Counted from the first letter of the stretch, positions 34,548 through 48,568 are shown. The stretch is 64,000 nt of DNA from Asterella californica (GCA_036924285.1 JAYKYS010000002.1:9424001-9488000); one strand, 5' to 3'. Translations and numbers: made by a program. The notes: a model not told the origin generated them from the sequence alone.

Positions 34548-35751
34548 TGTGACGTGGTTCTCGGGTCCGAGGTCAGCAACGTGGGTCTTGGGACGGAAAA
34601 CTCCAAATCGATCAAAACCCACGGCGGTGTCAAACTCCTTGCGGACCTCCCGAACCCGGCAAAACACTCAGACACTCTCCTCCTTGATCGCTCCTGCAAC
34701 CAACTTGAGAACCGGGGCAACACACATGCCCTTGACTCTCCCACACTCACTCAAACTCACGCAGACTCCTCCAGTTTCACAACGGTTGCGATCCCTTTAC
34801 TGATTCGGCTCATACACATCGGCGTACCCTCTAAGGTAGGCGCGGTGACCCCGGACAGGGTCCAAACAGTACTAGGACCACGGTATGACGTTCCTATCAA
34901 GAAATATATCGACCCATTGCCTCCCATCTGTAGCTAGACCCTTGCGTCTCTCGAGACTACACTACACTGCCAAAACTGTCATATGTAAGCGGCTGGACAC
35001 GAGGTTTCCTCGAGGAAACCCCGCACAGTGCCTTATGGGCAGTCTTTATACCCTGGCAGGTGTCGGCCTCGCCTGACTGTGCCGCGCGCTTCCCAAGTAG
35101 AGTCCGCGATCCAAAACGGCGTGGCCAACCAGCATTCGCCACGCGGGTCTGAGTAGAGTACCTGCGGGGGTAACGGCCAGGTTTCACGAGTTTTCATTGG
35201 CTGGGAACTCGCGTGTGGGGCTGCGGGTCCGGCTAGCTTCCCAATCATGCTTCCCTCTTCGGGGGAAGGTGAGCAGCCACGCTTATGCGTGTGCCGCCGT
35301 CACCTCGAGGAGTTCTCGGTCAATCGGGTTGCTCCGTCGGGTCGCCGTCCTGCCACGTCCTCTGCGGCCGTTCCCTCTTCATAGGGAAGCGGGCCTTTGG
35401 TGCCTCCACTCCCCCTCCTCACGCATGTGTTTTTTGCAGGCCTGTCCGCCGCTGCCACGCGGCGTCGCTTCGCCTTCAGCGAGCGCAGACGCATAGGGAT
35501 GCATGCCCGTGGATTGGCTTGCTCGTTTCTTGGTCCTCGCCTCTACTTCGGGATACGTGTCTGCCTTCGATAGGCTGCGGGGTGGCCAAGGGGTACCCCC
35601 TGGCCCAAAATCGCCTTCGAGGCCTTAAGACCTCACTCCTTCCTATGTCTACTTTCCGGACTTGGACCTAACTAAGTCGTGACCCGACTGTTCACCTCCC
35701 GAGGCCTCCATGCAGCCTTTTAGCCGTTTAAATCATAGCCGGCCTGAAACA
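34548..35751 (-). mobile_element. CpG-rich LTR, minus orientation (LTR2)
   Basis: The minus-strand reading matches LTR1 in the same order of blocks. It has a TATA box TATAAAG (35050-35044), ends CGTCACA at 34548, and is followed on its own strand by ATGGTATCAC, the start of a plant initiator-Met-type primer-binding site. The 5' end is tentatively put at TGTTTCAGG (35751). A perfect 18-bp palindrome GGTTTCCTCGAGGAAACC lies at 35003-35020 just downstream of the TATA box. The numerous open frames here are not proteins in my reading. Confidence 0.65.
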
Positions 35752-35869
35752 AAACGACGATGGGATCTTGAGATTAGCCTTCGATCTGATTACCTCTTCC
35801 TCTTCTAGGTTGGGGACCCGCGGGGATGACCATTTAAGATCGTCATTCTGACCCTATACTAAGTGTAGT

Positions 35870-37730
35870 TTTTGTCTTTCGTGTTATTGTGTCTATGTGC
35901 TTCTGGATCAACGACGTCGTCAATAGCACTTGTTCGGAGTGTGTTTAATAAAAGCCTTAAGTGTCCAAATGATACTCCTTGTGCGTTGGTCATATGAATA
36001 AAGACAAAAACTTTTGTCTACTTGTTTTCTATTGATCGGAAGTTTGACCAATCATCTTCCATCAAGTCCTCTTCGCGTTTTTGAGCATTGGAGGCACTTC
36101 TCGTGATCCATTCGAGAAGTTTTGGATATGGTTGGAAAGCTTAGAAGACGAGGATGTTCGTGGATGCAAGGACTGCATGATAGAGTTTCGATCGATTGAA
36201 GATGAGGATGTCAAATTCATGACCAATTTTATTTATGTGAGGTCTTTTGCACTTTTTGAGAGTTCTCTAGGGTTGTTGGAGAAAGGTTACTTATTGTGGG
36301 GAAGCTCTCGAGATGAGCTTGCTAATGGGTTCCGAGATCGATCAATTTCAAGTTAGAGTGACAAAGTTATGGCCGGTTGAAGTTGGTACCCCAGATCTGA
36401 GATTATGAGAGTGAGTAATTGTTATCGTGGGACATTGAGAGCGATATTGTGAACTTGAGATTGATTTTGGCTATGAAACTTTCCAGGATATGAGAGAATA
36501 CAATCAGCTACTTGCATGTGAAATTTTTGATCATTTGGGTTGTTGATTAAAGGATATCGTTGTTTTTTGCGCAAGGGTTTGCATATCACATTGTGTCATT
36601 GACAATTAGGTTTTGGATCATTCCGAGAGTTTGGTTGAGGGTTTGGTTCTCAAATTCTATAGAGTGGTAGTGAAGGAGACACTTCAATATCCTGAGAGTT
36701 TGAGACTTTTTGGTCTGGTGATTTATGAGATATTGGACAGCGAAGTTCAGTCAAAAGTGTATCATGAGAGATTGAAAGGAAGATTGAATGAATATCACAT
36801 CTGAGTTGATTATCAGAGTTTATGTAGACTTAGATCTAAAACTTTCTAGAGATGATAAGGAGACGTTGAAGAAAGTGGAGATCGATTTTCAGCTTCAGAG
36901 CATTGAAAAAAAGAGTTATGGCATGTTACACTCCACTGATCGAGTTTTCGATATCGTCAAATATCATCATCTTTAGTGTCATGTTATGCATATATTCAAT
37001 ACTACTTGTATTTGTGCATGTCATACTTTGTTGGAGAGCTGAAGAGATGAAGTTTCTAAGATGTAAAGATTACTATCAGTTGACTAGTACAGAAGTCGAG
37101 AGTTACAAAAATAACAAAGAGTAGTTTTGTGAATGTAATAAAAACAACAAACATAATTGACATAATTGCCAACTCGAAGATGATCTCTCTATATTTAATA
37201 ACAATAGAGAACTTCTTCTAAAGGCTACCTACTGACTTTGGTATCGTCTCATTCAAAGCTATGGTTGAGGAAAATTTGAGAGATTATTGTCGAAAGACGT
37301 AACATTTAAAGTTCTTTTGGAGAGTTCACATGTCGACCTGGAGATTTTGCTATGCTTCAAGGCACTTAATCATGAATATGGAGAGTTATCTTTAATATTG
37401 CATGTGTTTGGATCCTCTCCGTACTTGCATACCGGTTTGTATGTCCAATAGATATGGATTGGATTTGTGTGCGAATGTTATGCTTAGTTTTTTTTTTTGT
37501 TAGGAGTGTTGATATTTCTCTTGTAGTGAGGTTAGAGTCATGACCAGCAGACCCAAGAGTGCTTGCGGTGATGGCAAGAACAAGTTGCACGTGTTCGTTC
37601 TTCCGATTCTCTCTAGTTGAGTGAGAGAGAGATTGTCGAGAGAACATTAATTTATTTTATTTTTTTGTCATGCAGATTTTTTCAATTTTCTTTTTGTTTT
37701 CCATGTGAGACTACCGAAAGTGATATCAGT
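35870..37730 (+). mobile_element. Possible old LTR or retroelement remnant
   Basis: The sequence has features common in plant gypsy LTRs: repeated 'TCAAGTTAGAGTGACAAAG' and 'AAAGAGTTATGGC' type phrases, AATAAAAGCC near 35950, and T/GA-rich runs. No ends, pairs or proteins could be identified. Its open frames (36081-36356, 36613-36804) show no motif. Confidence 0.25.
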
Positions 37731-40700
37731 ATTATCGTACTGGTCTTTAATCTCTGATTCATTGTAATCTGTTCGAGGTAAACCTTATCAACCTTCTTTG
37801 TTTCTTCTTGCATTATAGTGTATTATGAGGATATTGTAATAAGATAGGTTCAGAGTGTACTTGTGGATCAGAAAGAGATTTGGAGGGCTGCTTCTAGGTC
37901 GCGGAGTGTTGTACGTACTCTCCACATTCAAATATCTAACATATTCTCATATAAAAAACATGTCATTCGATACCGTCTCACCACATGATATTTGCATGAT
38001 GTCAATATACACTAGAAGAAAGAAGAACATATGAGACTCAAAAATATATGACTGCATGACTAGACAAATTTATCAAGTCATACAATGTCGTGAATTTGAC
38101 TGAAGATTATCGTTGTGACTATTCAGAGTCATTTGGTGAATAGAGTCATAAAGCGACATTATATATATAGCTTGAAAGCATCATTTTAGAAATATTTGAT
38201 TGGTTGTAAAGAAATTTAATTTTAAATGTAAATAAAAATATAAACATTTATTGACGAGGATTTATTGTGACTATATGAATGACATAATGATTAGTTTAAT
38301 ACTAGACGGATAATCGTGATATATTCATGACCCAGACATATGCAAGATGATGTGGTCAAATCTATGTCATATAATACTTTTAGTCTTTTTCTTATGACTG
38401 AATGGTTCCACGTATTGATCATGATAGACTTGTTGGTAAATCCACGTGGATCAAATTATGACATGAATCACAGTATATGATTACATGATACTGATATATA
38501 AGATTTTAAAATTCAAATTTGACATGATTACGTATTATGCTACTGCCGTGGATATTATGAGATCATACGACGTGTGATGTCATAAGAAAAGATAATAAAG
38601 TGACTACATGTGTAAAAAAGTGTGTGGAAATCTATATCGATCAAGTATTCATTTCGTTTGTAACGTATTAATAGAGCAACACAAATTATGAATTCGAATC
38701 TTATGATAGCTTCAAACTATGATGACAAGCACCGTGTAATAAACGAGAGTTCATATATGATCGCTTGAACCTACAATATATGATGCTTACACCTTCTGCG
38801 AGATTTGAACCACCATTCATATTGGCTCACTGGACCAAAAATGCAGTTTGTTCGAACTTCTTGCTTGAAAATGATGTGTTGATTTCAGATAAAGTTTATC
38901 TATCCGTTTTCATGATTAACATATTTTTTTTTGTAAAATATCATCATTTGTGGGGTTGTTTACTTTCTCTCATTATCATGATATGATATCAGAGATCGAG
39001 CAAAAAATAAAAAATGGATTAGACAACGTTGGAAATTTATCACGTCAAAGAATTTGACACAATGACATCAAGCTTTACCACAATGATAACAAGATTTTCA
39101 TGAGAAGACAAGATATCAATGCTAACATTATCATTGTTAAATTTGTCCATCGATTTCATCACAGTTCATAGAGATAATAATAAGTCTATCAACTTCAAAT
39201 TACTTGTCTCTATATATCTTAAATTAATGTAGATGTATTCACATATAGAAGACAACGTCCACCTCTAAATACGTAAGATTTATTGTTAAGTGTTGAGCTT
39301 ATGAATGATTAGAATTAAAATGTGAATCCTCTGCAAAATCCGCATGTTGAAAAAGTAGTAATATTTTGGTTAACATACAAATTTTGCATAAATGTATTAC
39401 TTCTATTGTGATATATACAGAGTAAGTTTTTTAGTTTTTGAAAAGAATGCCTTGTAACAAGGTGTATGAAAATCATTTATTTATTTCTAAGAAATGTTTT
39501 CTAATATATTATTTATTGTAGAACTTGCAACGTATACATCTTCAGTATTCTTTTGAGATCTATAAGTAATACATTGAGATATATCTCCTCTAAAAAAATA
39601 AAAATTATTGTTTCCTAAAAATATATGAACATCTAAGTTCGATAACAAAAAGAGCCATCCTCTATACGATTAGATGGGTTTTACACTAATACAACTGTGT
39701 ATTTAGCATCATCTTGATCTGTATGAAGAACATTACAATAATTCCTCGTGATAAAAAAGAAGATAAACTAGTACATCAACAAATAAGAACTCTTTTTCAA
39801 TATCTCTAGAAATCAAAAATGTTTCTACCGTACTAAAATAAGAGAATGTAATCTTCACAAGTACCAACTAGAAGAATTTCAAGTAAAACATGATAGTAAT
39901 ATTTTTCTAAAAAACTATCAAATCCTTCTATAATATTAAGAAGTATTTTATACTTACTATTATTTTTAAAAAATGTCATAAGATTTGGATCTTGTTGTTC
40001 ACACCACTTATGTAAAGGTCTCACAACACGCATCGTTTCATTCAATGAAACTCGAGCATCCTCTCTCTTCAGTGTATACTTCATAGTATAAATCGTGTTG
40101 ATATACTATCGCAAGTATATCATAAAAGCACCTCTGAAACTTCATTTTTTCTTCTTGCAATAATTTGTCCTTCAGATGTATAGACAAGTTCTATTTGTTG
40201 TCTTGCAACAACAATGTAAAATTGAAGAAAGAAGTACACATCAAAGATGTTTGTGCAGTTTATATAGTTGTCTTTTGATATATGCTATTCATCATTGATA
40301 AGTAAATTTAGATATATTTGAACTCTCATGATGATAGAAATATTCTGAAAACTGTTGTTCAGAATATGAAAAATATTTCTTCTCTAACATTTTACTACCA
40401 TATGAAGAAAGGTGACACTCTAGAAATATGAAAAGATCAACGAAAATGTCTAATCTTTTTCTATATCTGACTCAAAAAAATATTCAACCGTGATTTGATA
40501 TATACACAAGTTCTATCTCATAACTCTTTCGTAAAAAAATATGCCCAATAATCTCAAATTTTTTTTATATTTATACATATAAAGGAATAGATTATACGTT
40601 AAAGAGAAGTGAAGATGTTGAAAATATGCAACAATCAACAAACTGACAAAAGAATCATATAGCAAATAACAACAATTAATGTAAAAGATAAGATCTATTT

Positions 40701-43700
40701 GATAAGGTCAGACTTTATGATCAGATCTCCAACTCTGATAAGGTCCAACCGGAGCATAAGAAAATAAAAGTTATACTGAAAATTTTGCTATGCTATATTT
40801 GAAAACTTTTATTTTTTTTATTTCAAACACACGTGCAATGTTAGTTTGAAGGTCCCACGGCTGGCTTTTGATACGTTTTATCAATTGTGGAAAGCGAAGA
40901 GGTTATGATTTTTTGTTGTCTTGGCTTCAAGTCTATGTCTGCAACTTCGTTGATGAGTCTGTCACTAGAACTACAAATATCTACGTTCATGTGACACGTT
41001 CTTGAAGTAGTAAGGATTTCAACATGTAGGTTGACATAGACAAGCTAGAGGTTGTTCGGATGTCTTACGCGATATGACAACTTTATATAAAATGTTGCAC
41101 ATGTGAAAATATTCGAGCGGTTTAGCGTGTATCTTCAAGATATCCACAATCTACTACATTAAGTCATTTGTTGTGTGCCATTTTTTTGGATTAAGAGCAA
41201 GATCATTGAACTCGTTTTCTCTGGTTACAAACACATCGTTTACGCACGATGCTATGGTCAATTCAAGTGCCATATCAGTTTAAACTTTCAGGGTTCGACA
41301 ATAAACTTAGCAAAACTATCTACATGTGGAGACAACAAGTCAATATATCGTCGTTTGGATCTGCAAACGATGATACGGTGCTTTTGAACGAGGAACTTGA
41401 GAGCTAAACATTGATTAGATATGATGGTCAATATAAAAAAGAATAGAGCAAGGTCATTTCGAATGTTTAAGTCGATAACATCCACTTTATTGCGGAATAG
41501 ATTCTAAGGACAAAGCCAAACATGTGTCTACGGATCATGATCAATATCGACGAGACGGGAATGCTCATCCTTCTGTACGAAATCCACATCATGATAAGTT
41601 CAGCGACTCGATGCTCGACGGTTCGAACGTCCTTCTTGGACAACATGTGAGTTACAAGTATTGTTATCTTCTTCTAATACGTTATTTTTTTAAATTATTT
41701 TATCTTTCTACAACAACATAGTTTAATTACTCACAACTTCATGCTTTATGTACAATATCTAATAACATCCACTATGTACCTCTCTGCAATATCATACTCA
41801 ACATTGCAACATTCACTCTTCGATCTCCATGCTTTCTTATCTTAAGCTTAGATATTCAATTTTATGTCTCTTTTGGATTCCATCTAATTGCATTATAGTC
41901 TTCAATATTTGTTGCCTACACTTACACCTCACTTGCAACAACATGTTACAAAGCGGTCCTATGATTGTAACTAATAGCTTTGCGAGTCTGTGCTTCCAGA
42001 CGATGGAGTAGGCTTGGCTCTCAAATGTTGTGACTAAAGATGATCCTAATCTCAGTTTACTGCTGATGTTTTATCTTGTAAAATAATATTCATTGTTATT
42101 TCGTGCATCTTGGTTCTCATTCATCGCTATCGTTGTACTTGTTATCTCTCTAGACTTTTATCAATAAAAATTCTTCTATTTTACGAATACTGCTTTATCA
42201 AAATCTATAGTGTATCGAGCACATTGTTTTTGATTCTCACCACATGCATATCCTACGCAGATGCACGTAGGTTTCGTCGAGAGGATTCGTGTATTCTCAA
42301 ACAAGATTCGACATGTAGACGACAGTCTGGGAGGAAACCAAACTATGCCCGTGAATGTTGTAGGTTAGATAATAGGCGGTTATCTTGGCAAGGATAAATA
42401 TTTTGATGATTTGAAGGTTCTTGTCATGAGAATGCTAGACGTTTCTGTGTTGAGAATAAAAGATATGAAGTGTGTAGAACAAGCTGGATGATGTATGAGT
42501 ACTTCGGTAATCAAGTTATGTGAAATGGTTTCGAGAAATTGTTGGTAAGATTTTAAGAATGACCAAAAGTGAAATGCATAAGGAATGGATCCAGAAAGGA
42601 CAACTCGGAATGAAACTGCGCGGTCTTTGTCGAGCTTACATAGTGATTCAAGTTGATTGATGATTGTCATCTCCATCATTTATTCAAAAGTCATCTTAGA
42701 TGAAAGATTCTCGAACAATTGTTAAAGTGACAAAACTTCACTGGTCGCTCTCGATATGCTGACCAAGTGGTAAACATGGTAAGCATTTCTAAACATTTAT
42801 CTTCTAGCTTTATGCATCTTATCATTGTTGTATTATCTTCTTCTATAAAATAATGTGCTGCAATACATCGGGAAGTGATAATTGTTCAATGTACATAGAA
42901 GCGAAAGCGAGGGACCACGTCTCTCTTTAGTGATATCCAACAAGAACTGCATAGGAGAAAATATATATAGTTGAGGAAGATCAGACACGTTAGATCAAAT
43001 CTGACCTCTTTCGTACAAGAATGTGAAGCCTCGCAGGTAAATTGTATATCATTAATTGTTAATCTCTTCAAATTATAATCCTCTACTATTAGTCGTGACT
43101 GAATCTAGTTCTTTATGTGTACAACCTTCTATACTTTTACTAGACGTATCATGTCCTACACCTCATGCAGACAAAAGGAGTCTAGAGATTCTAGAGAAAC
43201 AACTGGAAATGGAGAACCAATTAACACAATTGGATATTTTATGATCTTTACTTCTTAATTATTTTCCATGTTTACATCGTGAGGTACATCAACATGTGTT
43301 GGTATGTTGAATGAAATATCTATGATTTGTATCCTTTCTCTCAAACCAAAAAATTGAGCAACACATTGTATATCTCTCATAAATTGCTTCTCCAACTATA
43401 TCCAATTTTGCCAAACTAAGCTCTCTAGACGAAGTTATGGTTTGTCATAATATTCTCTCAAACGTACATGTTAGAAAAACTTTTACATTTGAAACCCAAC
43501 AAAGTTTATTTCACTTGAAACAAACTATATTTGATTTCAAATGATGTAAAAAGCATAAAATAAGCAAATAGATATATTTAGCACTAGAGAAATATGTATG
43601 ACATAGAATTATGATCACAATAAAATAAAATTTTATTTCTTCCACTTGTTTATACAAGTTGATAAACATACCTTGGGTCATATATTGATGATCAAAAAAT

Positions 43701-46700
43701 TTGATCACATTTTATTGCATGAAACTCATACACTGATGCTTATAATGTTTGTAAGATTTCTTGTTTATTCAATGAAACACGTCCATGAAAATAAAAATGA
43801 AGGTAATAAATCTTCTATTACGATACATGATATATCCTCATTAGAGCAATAAATTGTTACAATATTGAATAATTTGAAAATACCACTATTATAATTGCAC
43901 TCCTTGAAACATCAAAGTATCAAAGTATTCACAATTTCTTGAATAACATGTTATAGACGATAGTACGTTATATCGTTTGTTTCACCTGTAGTGAATCTTA
44001 CGAAGATAGAGCATATGTTGAAACTAGTGCATCATTTTTAGAATAACATTTTTCTGGAAGAACATATTAAGGCTTGAATCGTCATAAGATTCTTTGATTC
44101 AAAATGACTACCGGCTGGTTAGTTTGATGGAGAATAATTGCTTGGAATAATATATGATATAATATGGAGAATAATTCCTTATGGAAACACATACAATTCG
44201 TCTATGTTTTGATAAAGGCACAATCCAAATTTTTCTAGATTAGTCATATTTATTTGTCTAACATTAAATGTAGTGTAACCAATCAGGGACAAAAAGACAA
44301 ACAAAAAACATGCTTCATCTTTTCTAATCCGTTGTATCTATATCTATTTACTTTTTAATACTTGATTTGCGTGTTTTTATCATTCTAGCTCTAGTATTAC
44401 TTATCATGGATTTAATTTTACGATGAAATATATATGTTAAAGCAGATGGATATGCGAGAAGAATGGTTAACCAATGATGAATTTTGTAAACATGAGACTA
44501 TCGTGAAGGCTATACTCAAGGAAAGTATCTCATTGTCTTCCAATGATTGTACTAAACGTGTTATACCATTCTTGGATGGTTCAAAAATCACGAAGATGAT
44601 TCGATGTTTTATAATATCTTTAAGTTACATCTCGACTTCAAAGTCAAGAAAAAAAGAAGGGCATGTTTAAATGAGTTTATCTATTGTAAACTTCACGAAG
44701 TTATGGTTAATTTTTCAAAAAATTTAGTTATAAGTTCACATATAAACAAACTAAAAACAAGGATTTAATGTTCCATACATTTTATCCATATTGATAGAAC
44801 ATTGTCTGTGTAGTAGTATTAAGTAGAGTTATCAGAGAAATGACTGTATAATTGACTAAGTCTAGATGATCATACATAGAATTGAAATTATTAAATATAA
44901 ATAGTTGTGTACATACTTTCTTATAACATCAATCATCTTATGGGTTGTTGGATTATTTCGATATTATTCCATGGATTGTTGAATTATCTTATATAAATAT
45001 TCTTTAATAATTTTATTTTAAAAAAGTTGATAATAATTAGAAATGTAAACATATTATTATTTGAAGTATTTTTAATAACATCTAATAGTTATTAAATGAA
45101 AAATAAAATTTTATATGAAGTAAATAGTGTAGATAAAGTTTGGTATCTTTTAGTTTATAATTTAAAGTTGATAAAAATTACATGTTCATAGAATTTTCGA
45201 GTTATCAATAATTGTGCTACAATATTTTCTACAAATTCACGACAGAATTTATAGAATTTAATAATGAATTTAACAATTGGCAGAAAAAATGTTAATGAGA
45301 AAAACAATTCAAACAAAGTAGGTTTGGTTAGTTGAATACTAACAAAATATGGTGCGAAAATATATAAATTTCTTTTTGAAGACATGTTAATATTAACATG
45401 AAACTAACAGATTATGACTATGATGTTTTAAAAACATTATTATTTAAATATTGTTAACATATTTATGTATAAAATATGTCTTTGAGAAACAACAAAATGA
45501 AGTGACGGAATTGCAGGAACCTCCTATATATAGATATATATTTATATACTTCTATCTACAACGAATCTCATGTGCAACAAAACTTTATGCATAGTCGTTA
45601 AAGACAATAAGAACCAAAAAACACAATGGTGGAATAACAAATGCTCAATATATGTGCTTCTATTCTCAACAGATCTCACAAGCAACGGAATTGCACGCAT
45701 AGTTATGAAAATAAGTGCTAACTTATTTTCATAACATATTTTGAGTCGTAAAACTAAGAAGTTTAGTATTGATAGATTTTTGTTTAATATATACATAATT
45801 TCCTCTTGAGAAGGTTGAGATACGACAAATGAATATTGGTGAAAAAACAAAAATCAAAGGGAATATGCAAGTACCACAAGTATACAAACAACAAGGAAAT
45901 AACTCTGATTAACCTCCGCTCCTGATATAAAAAGAGCATAACATAATATTCTTTCCAGATTCCGTTTTGGAATTTTAATCTCTCATTGGACGAGGACTTT
46001 TCTCGACATGATCCTATGCTCAATATCTCATATAAAAGGTTGCCATGTCAATATGTTACGATTCACATGTTTGATTTTTTAGTATGAACTGTGAAATAAC
46101 TATCGTATAATGCCTTCCGAAAAGTAGTAGCTTGTTAACAGATCCATCCTCAGTATGTGAAAGAACAAAAGCTCTTGGTTGCAAAAGACCTCTGGGTCTA
46201 ATTAAAAATAATTCAAATGATGCCTTATAGCAAAGAGTTCAAATTTCCCTTTTAAATTTGCATACTTTAGAAGTAGTGTTGAGAACTTATATGATTTTAA
46301 CAGCAAATAAATAGGCAGATGCGTAGACGCCATATTAATAAAACATAGAATATCAAACAGAGAAATGAATAACCCAACCAAAGGAAAAAAATAAAAATTA
46401 ATACTAATCATTATTATACCTACTAATATCAGTATCTATTAATCAGATGATATTTTGTTATTTTTTGGGAAGAAGCTCACTTGCATTTGTTTTGGTCTTC
46501 TTACCACATAGTAATTTGCATATAAACTTATCTATATTACACTTTGTATTATAAAAATGACCCAACTATTAGTATTCTTGTTTCATTTAGTCTTATCTTT
46601 GTAATGTACTTGAGACTACTTTAATCTCATTGTTTCTTCATTCTCCTTCTTATTTTTATTTATTGTGTGCAATTTTGTGGTTACGTAAGTGATATGTTTC

Positions 46701-47338
46701 ACTAGCAAAAGCTAATGAACATTGGGTGAATATCATCCCCACGGCCTTGTACAACGAGAAAAAGTGAGGACCGTCCGTAACGTTATAACCTCTGCTATCA
46801 TTCGGCAGCGTCAATTTAGTGCTAACTGAGTATTGAATGAGACGTGGTTGTCGATAATTTAAAAGCCACCTAACCGAGTACTAAATATCCTGTCTCAACT
46901 GAATCATGAATCATTAAGTAAAAGTATAAGTGAAGTGTCAGCTTTCGTACCGTAAGAGTCAAAGATCTAAATTTAAAGATCTAAATTAAAATACTAAGTT
47001 AACATTGTTATATTTAAAAGACTAAATTAAAACACGTATGACCTGAAGAAAACACGTGGACGTTCGAAACAAAAAAAACTCATAATCGATGTGAGTTATG
47101 AATTTATATTTTACTATAAATCAACTCTCAAAATAACTCTGAAACATTAATTTACAACTAACCCTTCTTACGAAGAGAATTAGACGTAAATAATGCACAG
47201 TTTCTAAGTGTACATGGGTGAACATACATGTCAGAAGCACATCACCTAGACAATAGACCAGCTATTTGACGAAACATATCCAATCAGTATTCCAATATAT
47301 GATATAATCTATTATGTGAACTCTTTCGCGGGAAAGAG
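37731..47338. other. Long AT-rich stretch without supported genes
   Basis: Short frames occur, for example 39833-40084 on the minus strand, 41524-41721, 42110-42397 and 44434-44670. None carries a family motif. TGATATCAGAGATCGAGC near 38982-39000 resembles a primer-binding site (TGGTATCAGAGC), and an LTR may end there, but no pair was found. Between 41480 and 43250 several splice-like signals flank short frames (donor GTGAGT at 41646; acceptors at about 42000, 42260 and 43170). I could not join them into one frame, so a decayed gene is possible but unproven. Confidence 0.45.
45544..45735. repeat. Diverged direct repeat with a perfect 15-bp hairpin
   Basis: About 58 bases at 45544-45602 recur in diverged form at 45652-45709 (TCTACAACGAATCTCATGTG against TCTCAACAGATCTCACAAG, then GCATAGT in both). 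The second copy runs into GTTATGAAAATAAGT/ACTTATTTTCATAAC (45702-45735, loop GCTA). Confidence 0.6.
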
Positions 47339-48533
47339 TTGACACAAATAAACAGTGTTATTTATTCACCTATTCATCTCAAAATAGCCATATTTTCCGG
47401 TATTCGCTATTTAGTGATAAAAGAATCAGAAAATGATTATCAACGTTTATCGAAACCGCATAATATAACACAGCGAAAGACCCTTTTTGGAAACCAAACA
47501 AAGAAAACCGAGGAATATGCTACAGTATATAGAGAAGTGAAAGTACGTTTGACACTTTTGTTTGACCCCTTTTGTCTCCATGATGATGACCTGTACGTTT
47601 TTAATCCTACACATTTTGTACGTGTTTTGTCCCTTCCATGGAGATGAGATCAGGTAACTAAAACCAAAGATAGATGGTTCCAAGTATTCCCCCGAACTTG
47701 TCCTTTTTCAGTATGTCTGTACGTGCTGGCGGTTACAGATTCATCGAGCATTTTCTTTTCTCTTTTATTTTCTGCTCACATATTTCTCCAAACCCTGAAT
47801 AAGAGGAACAAAGCCGGCTCGTATAGAGCGAGATCTATCTATCTCTGCCTGAACATCGGAACCATTATGTTATGCATGCATGGCAGGGATGTTCGCTTAT
47901 ATGGCAGGGGAGGCTTCTTTGCCACATGTCTCCTACGTGGACGGTAAAATCGAACCAAGTAGAATAGAACAATAAGGACTTCCCAGCTGCTTCGTAAATT
48001 TACGACGGAGGAGAGAGGACCAGAAATAGCAATGAAGGAGGAGATCTACACGAGCTTAGAGGAAACGGGAAGTGCTTTAGATCAGAGAAGCTTTATAGTG
48101 TCAAGGGCGTTCTAGAACTCAACCAGATCTGCAGCGAAGGCACCATTTTTCAAGTCCTAACCTATGAGCGCCATTTTCGAGGAAAAGATAACTTTTATTC
48201 ACATTTATGAATATGGGAAAACACGTCTACATCCACTCTTAATTAGCCCACGCTTGCAAATAAACTGGAGCAAAAAGTGAAGAAGTGCAGAACTGCTACT
48301 AATCACGTGCTTACACGCCCATCATCACCTGTATCATCATCATCGCTGCATTACTATGTGCTTGACACATTGGCGAGTTGTCATCTCTTCTCTTCCGCTT
48401 TCTTGTTTCTAGAATTTGCAGTTCTCCCTCTTCAGTTTTCATGTTGAATCCCAGTTTGAACAGGCAAATCTCCCAAGTTTGCTCGTGGAAATTGAGTGGG
48501 TTGCAGGATATGGAATTAATCATCAAAGAGAAA
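47339..48533. other. Upstream region of the BRAT1-like gene
   Basis: Frames at 47339-47647 and 47723-47947 are not recognised. The region becomes less AT-rich toward the gene and probably includes its promoter. No obvious TATA box was assigned. Confidence 0.4.
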
Positions 48534-48568
48534 AATTCTCTGCCATTAAATTTTAATGGCAGAGAATT
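48534..48568. other. 35-bp near-continuous palindrome
   Basis: AATTCTCTGCCATTAAA (48534-48550) and TTTAATGGCAGAGAATT (48552-48568) are perfect inverted repeats around a single T. It lies about 390 bases upstream of the start codon chosen for the BRAT1-like gene, in the promoter or 5' leader. Confidence 0.9.

Noticed and set aside
38982..39000. TGATATCAGAGATCGAGC as a primer-binding site defining a copia element
   Set aside because: There are two mismatches at the start, no paired LTR was found and no gag-like frame follows. It is kept only as a remark.
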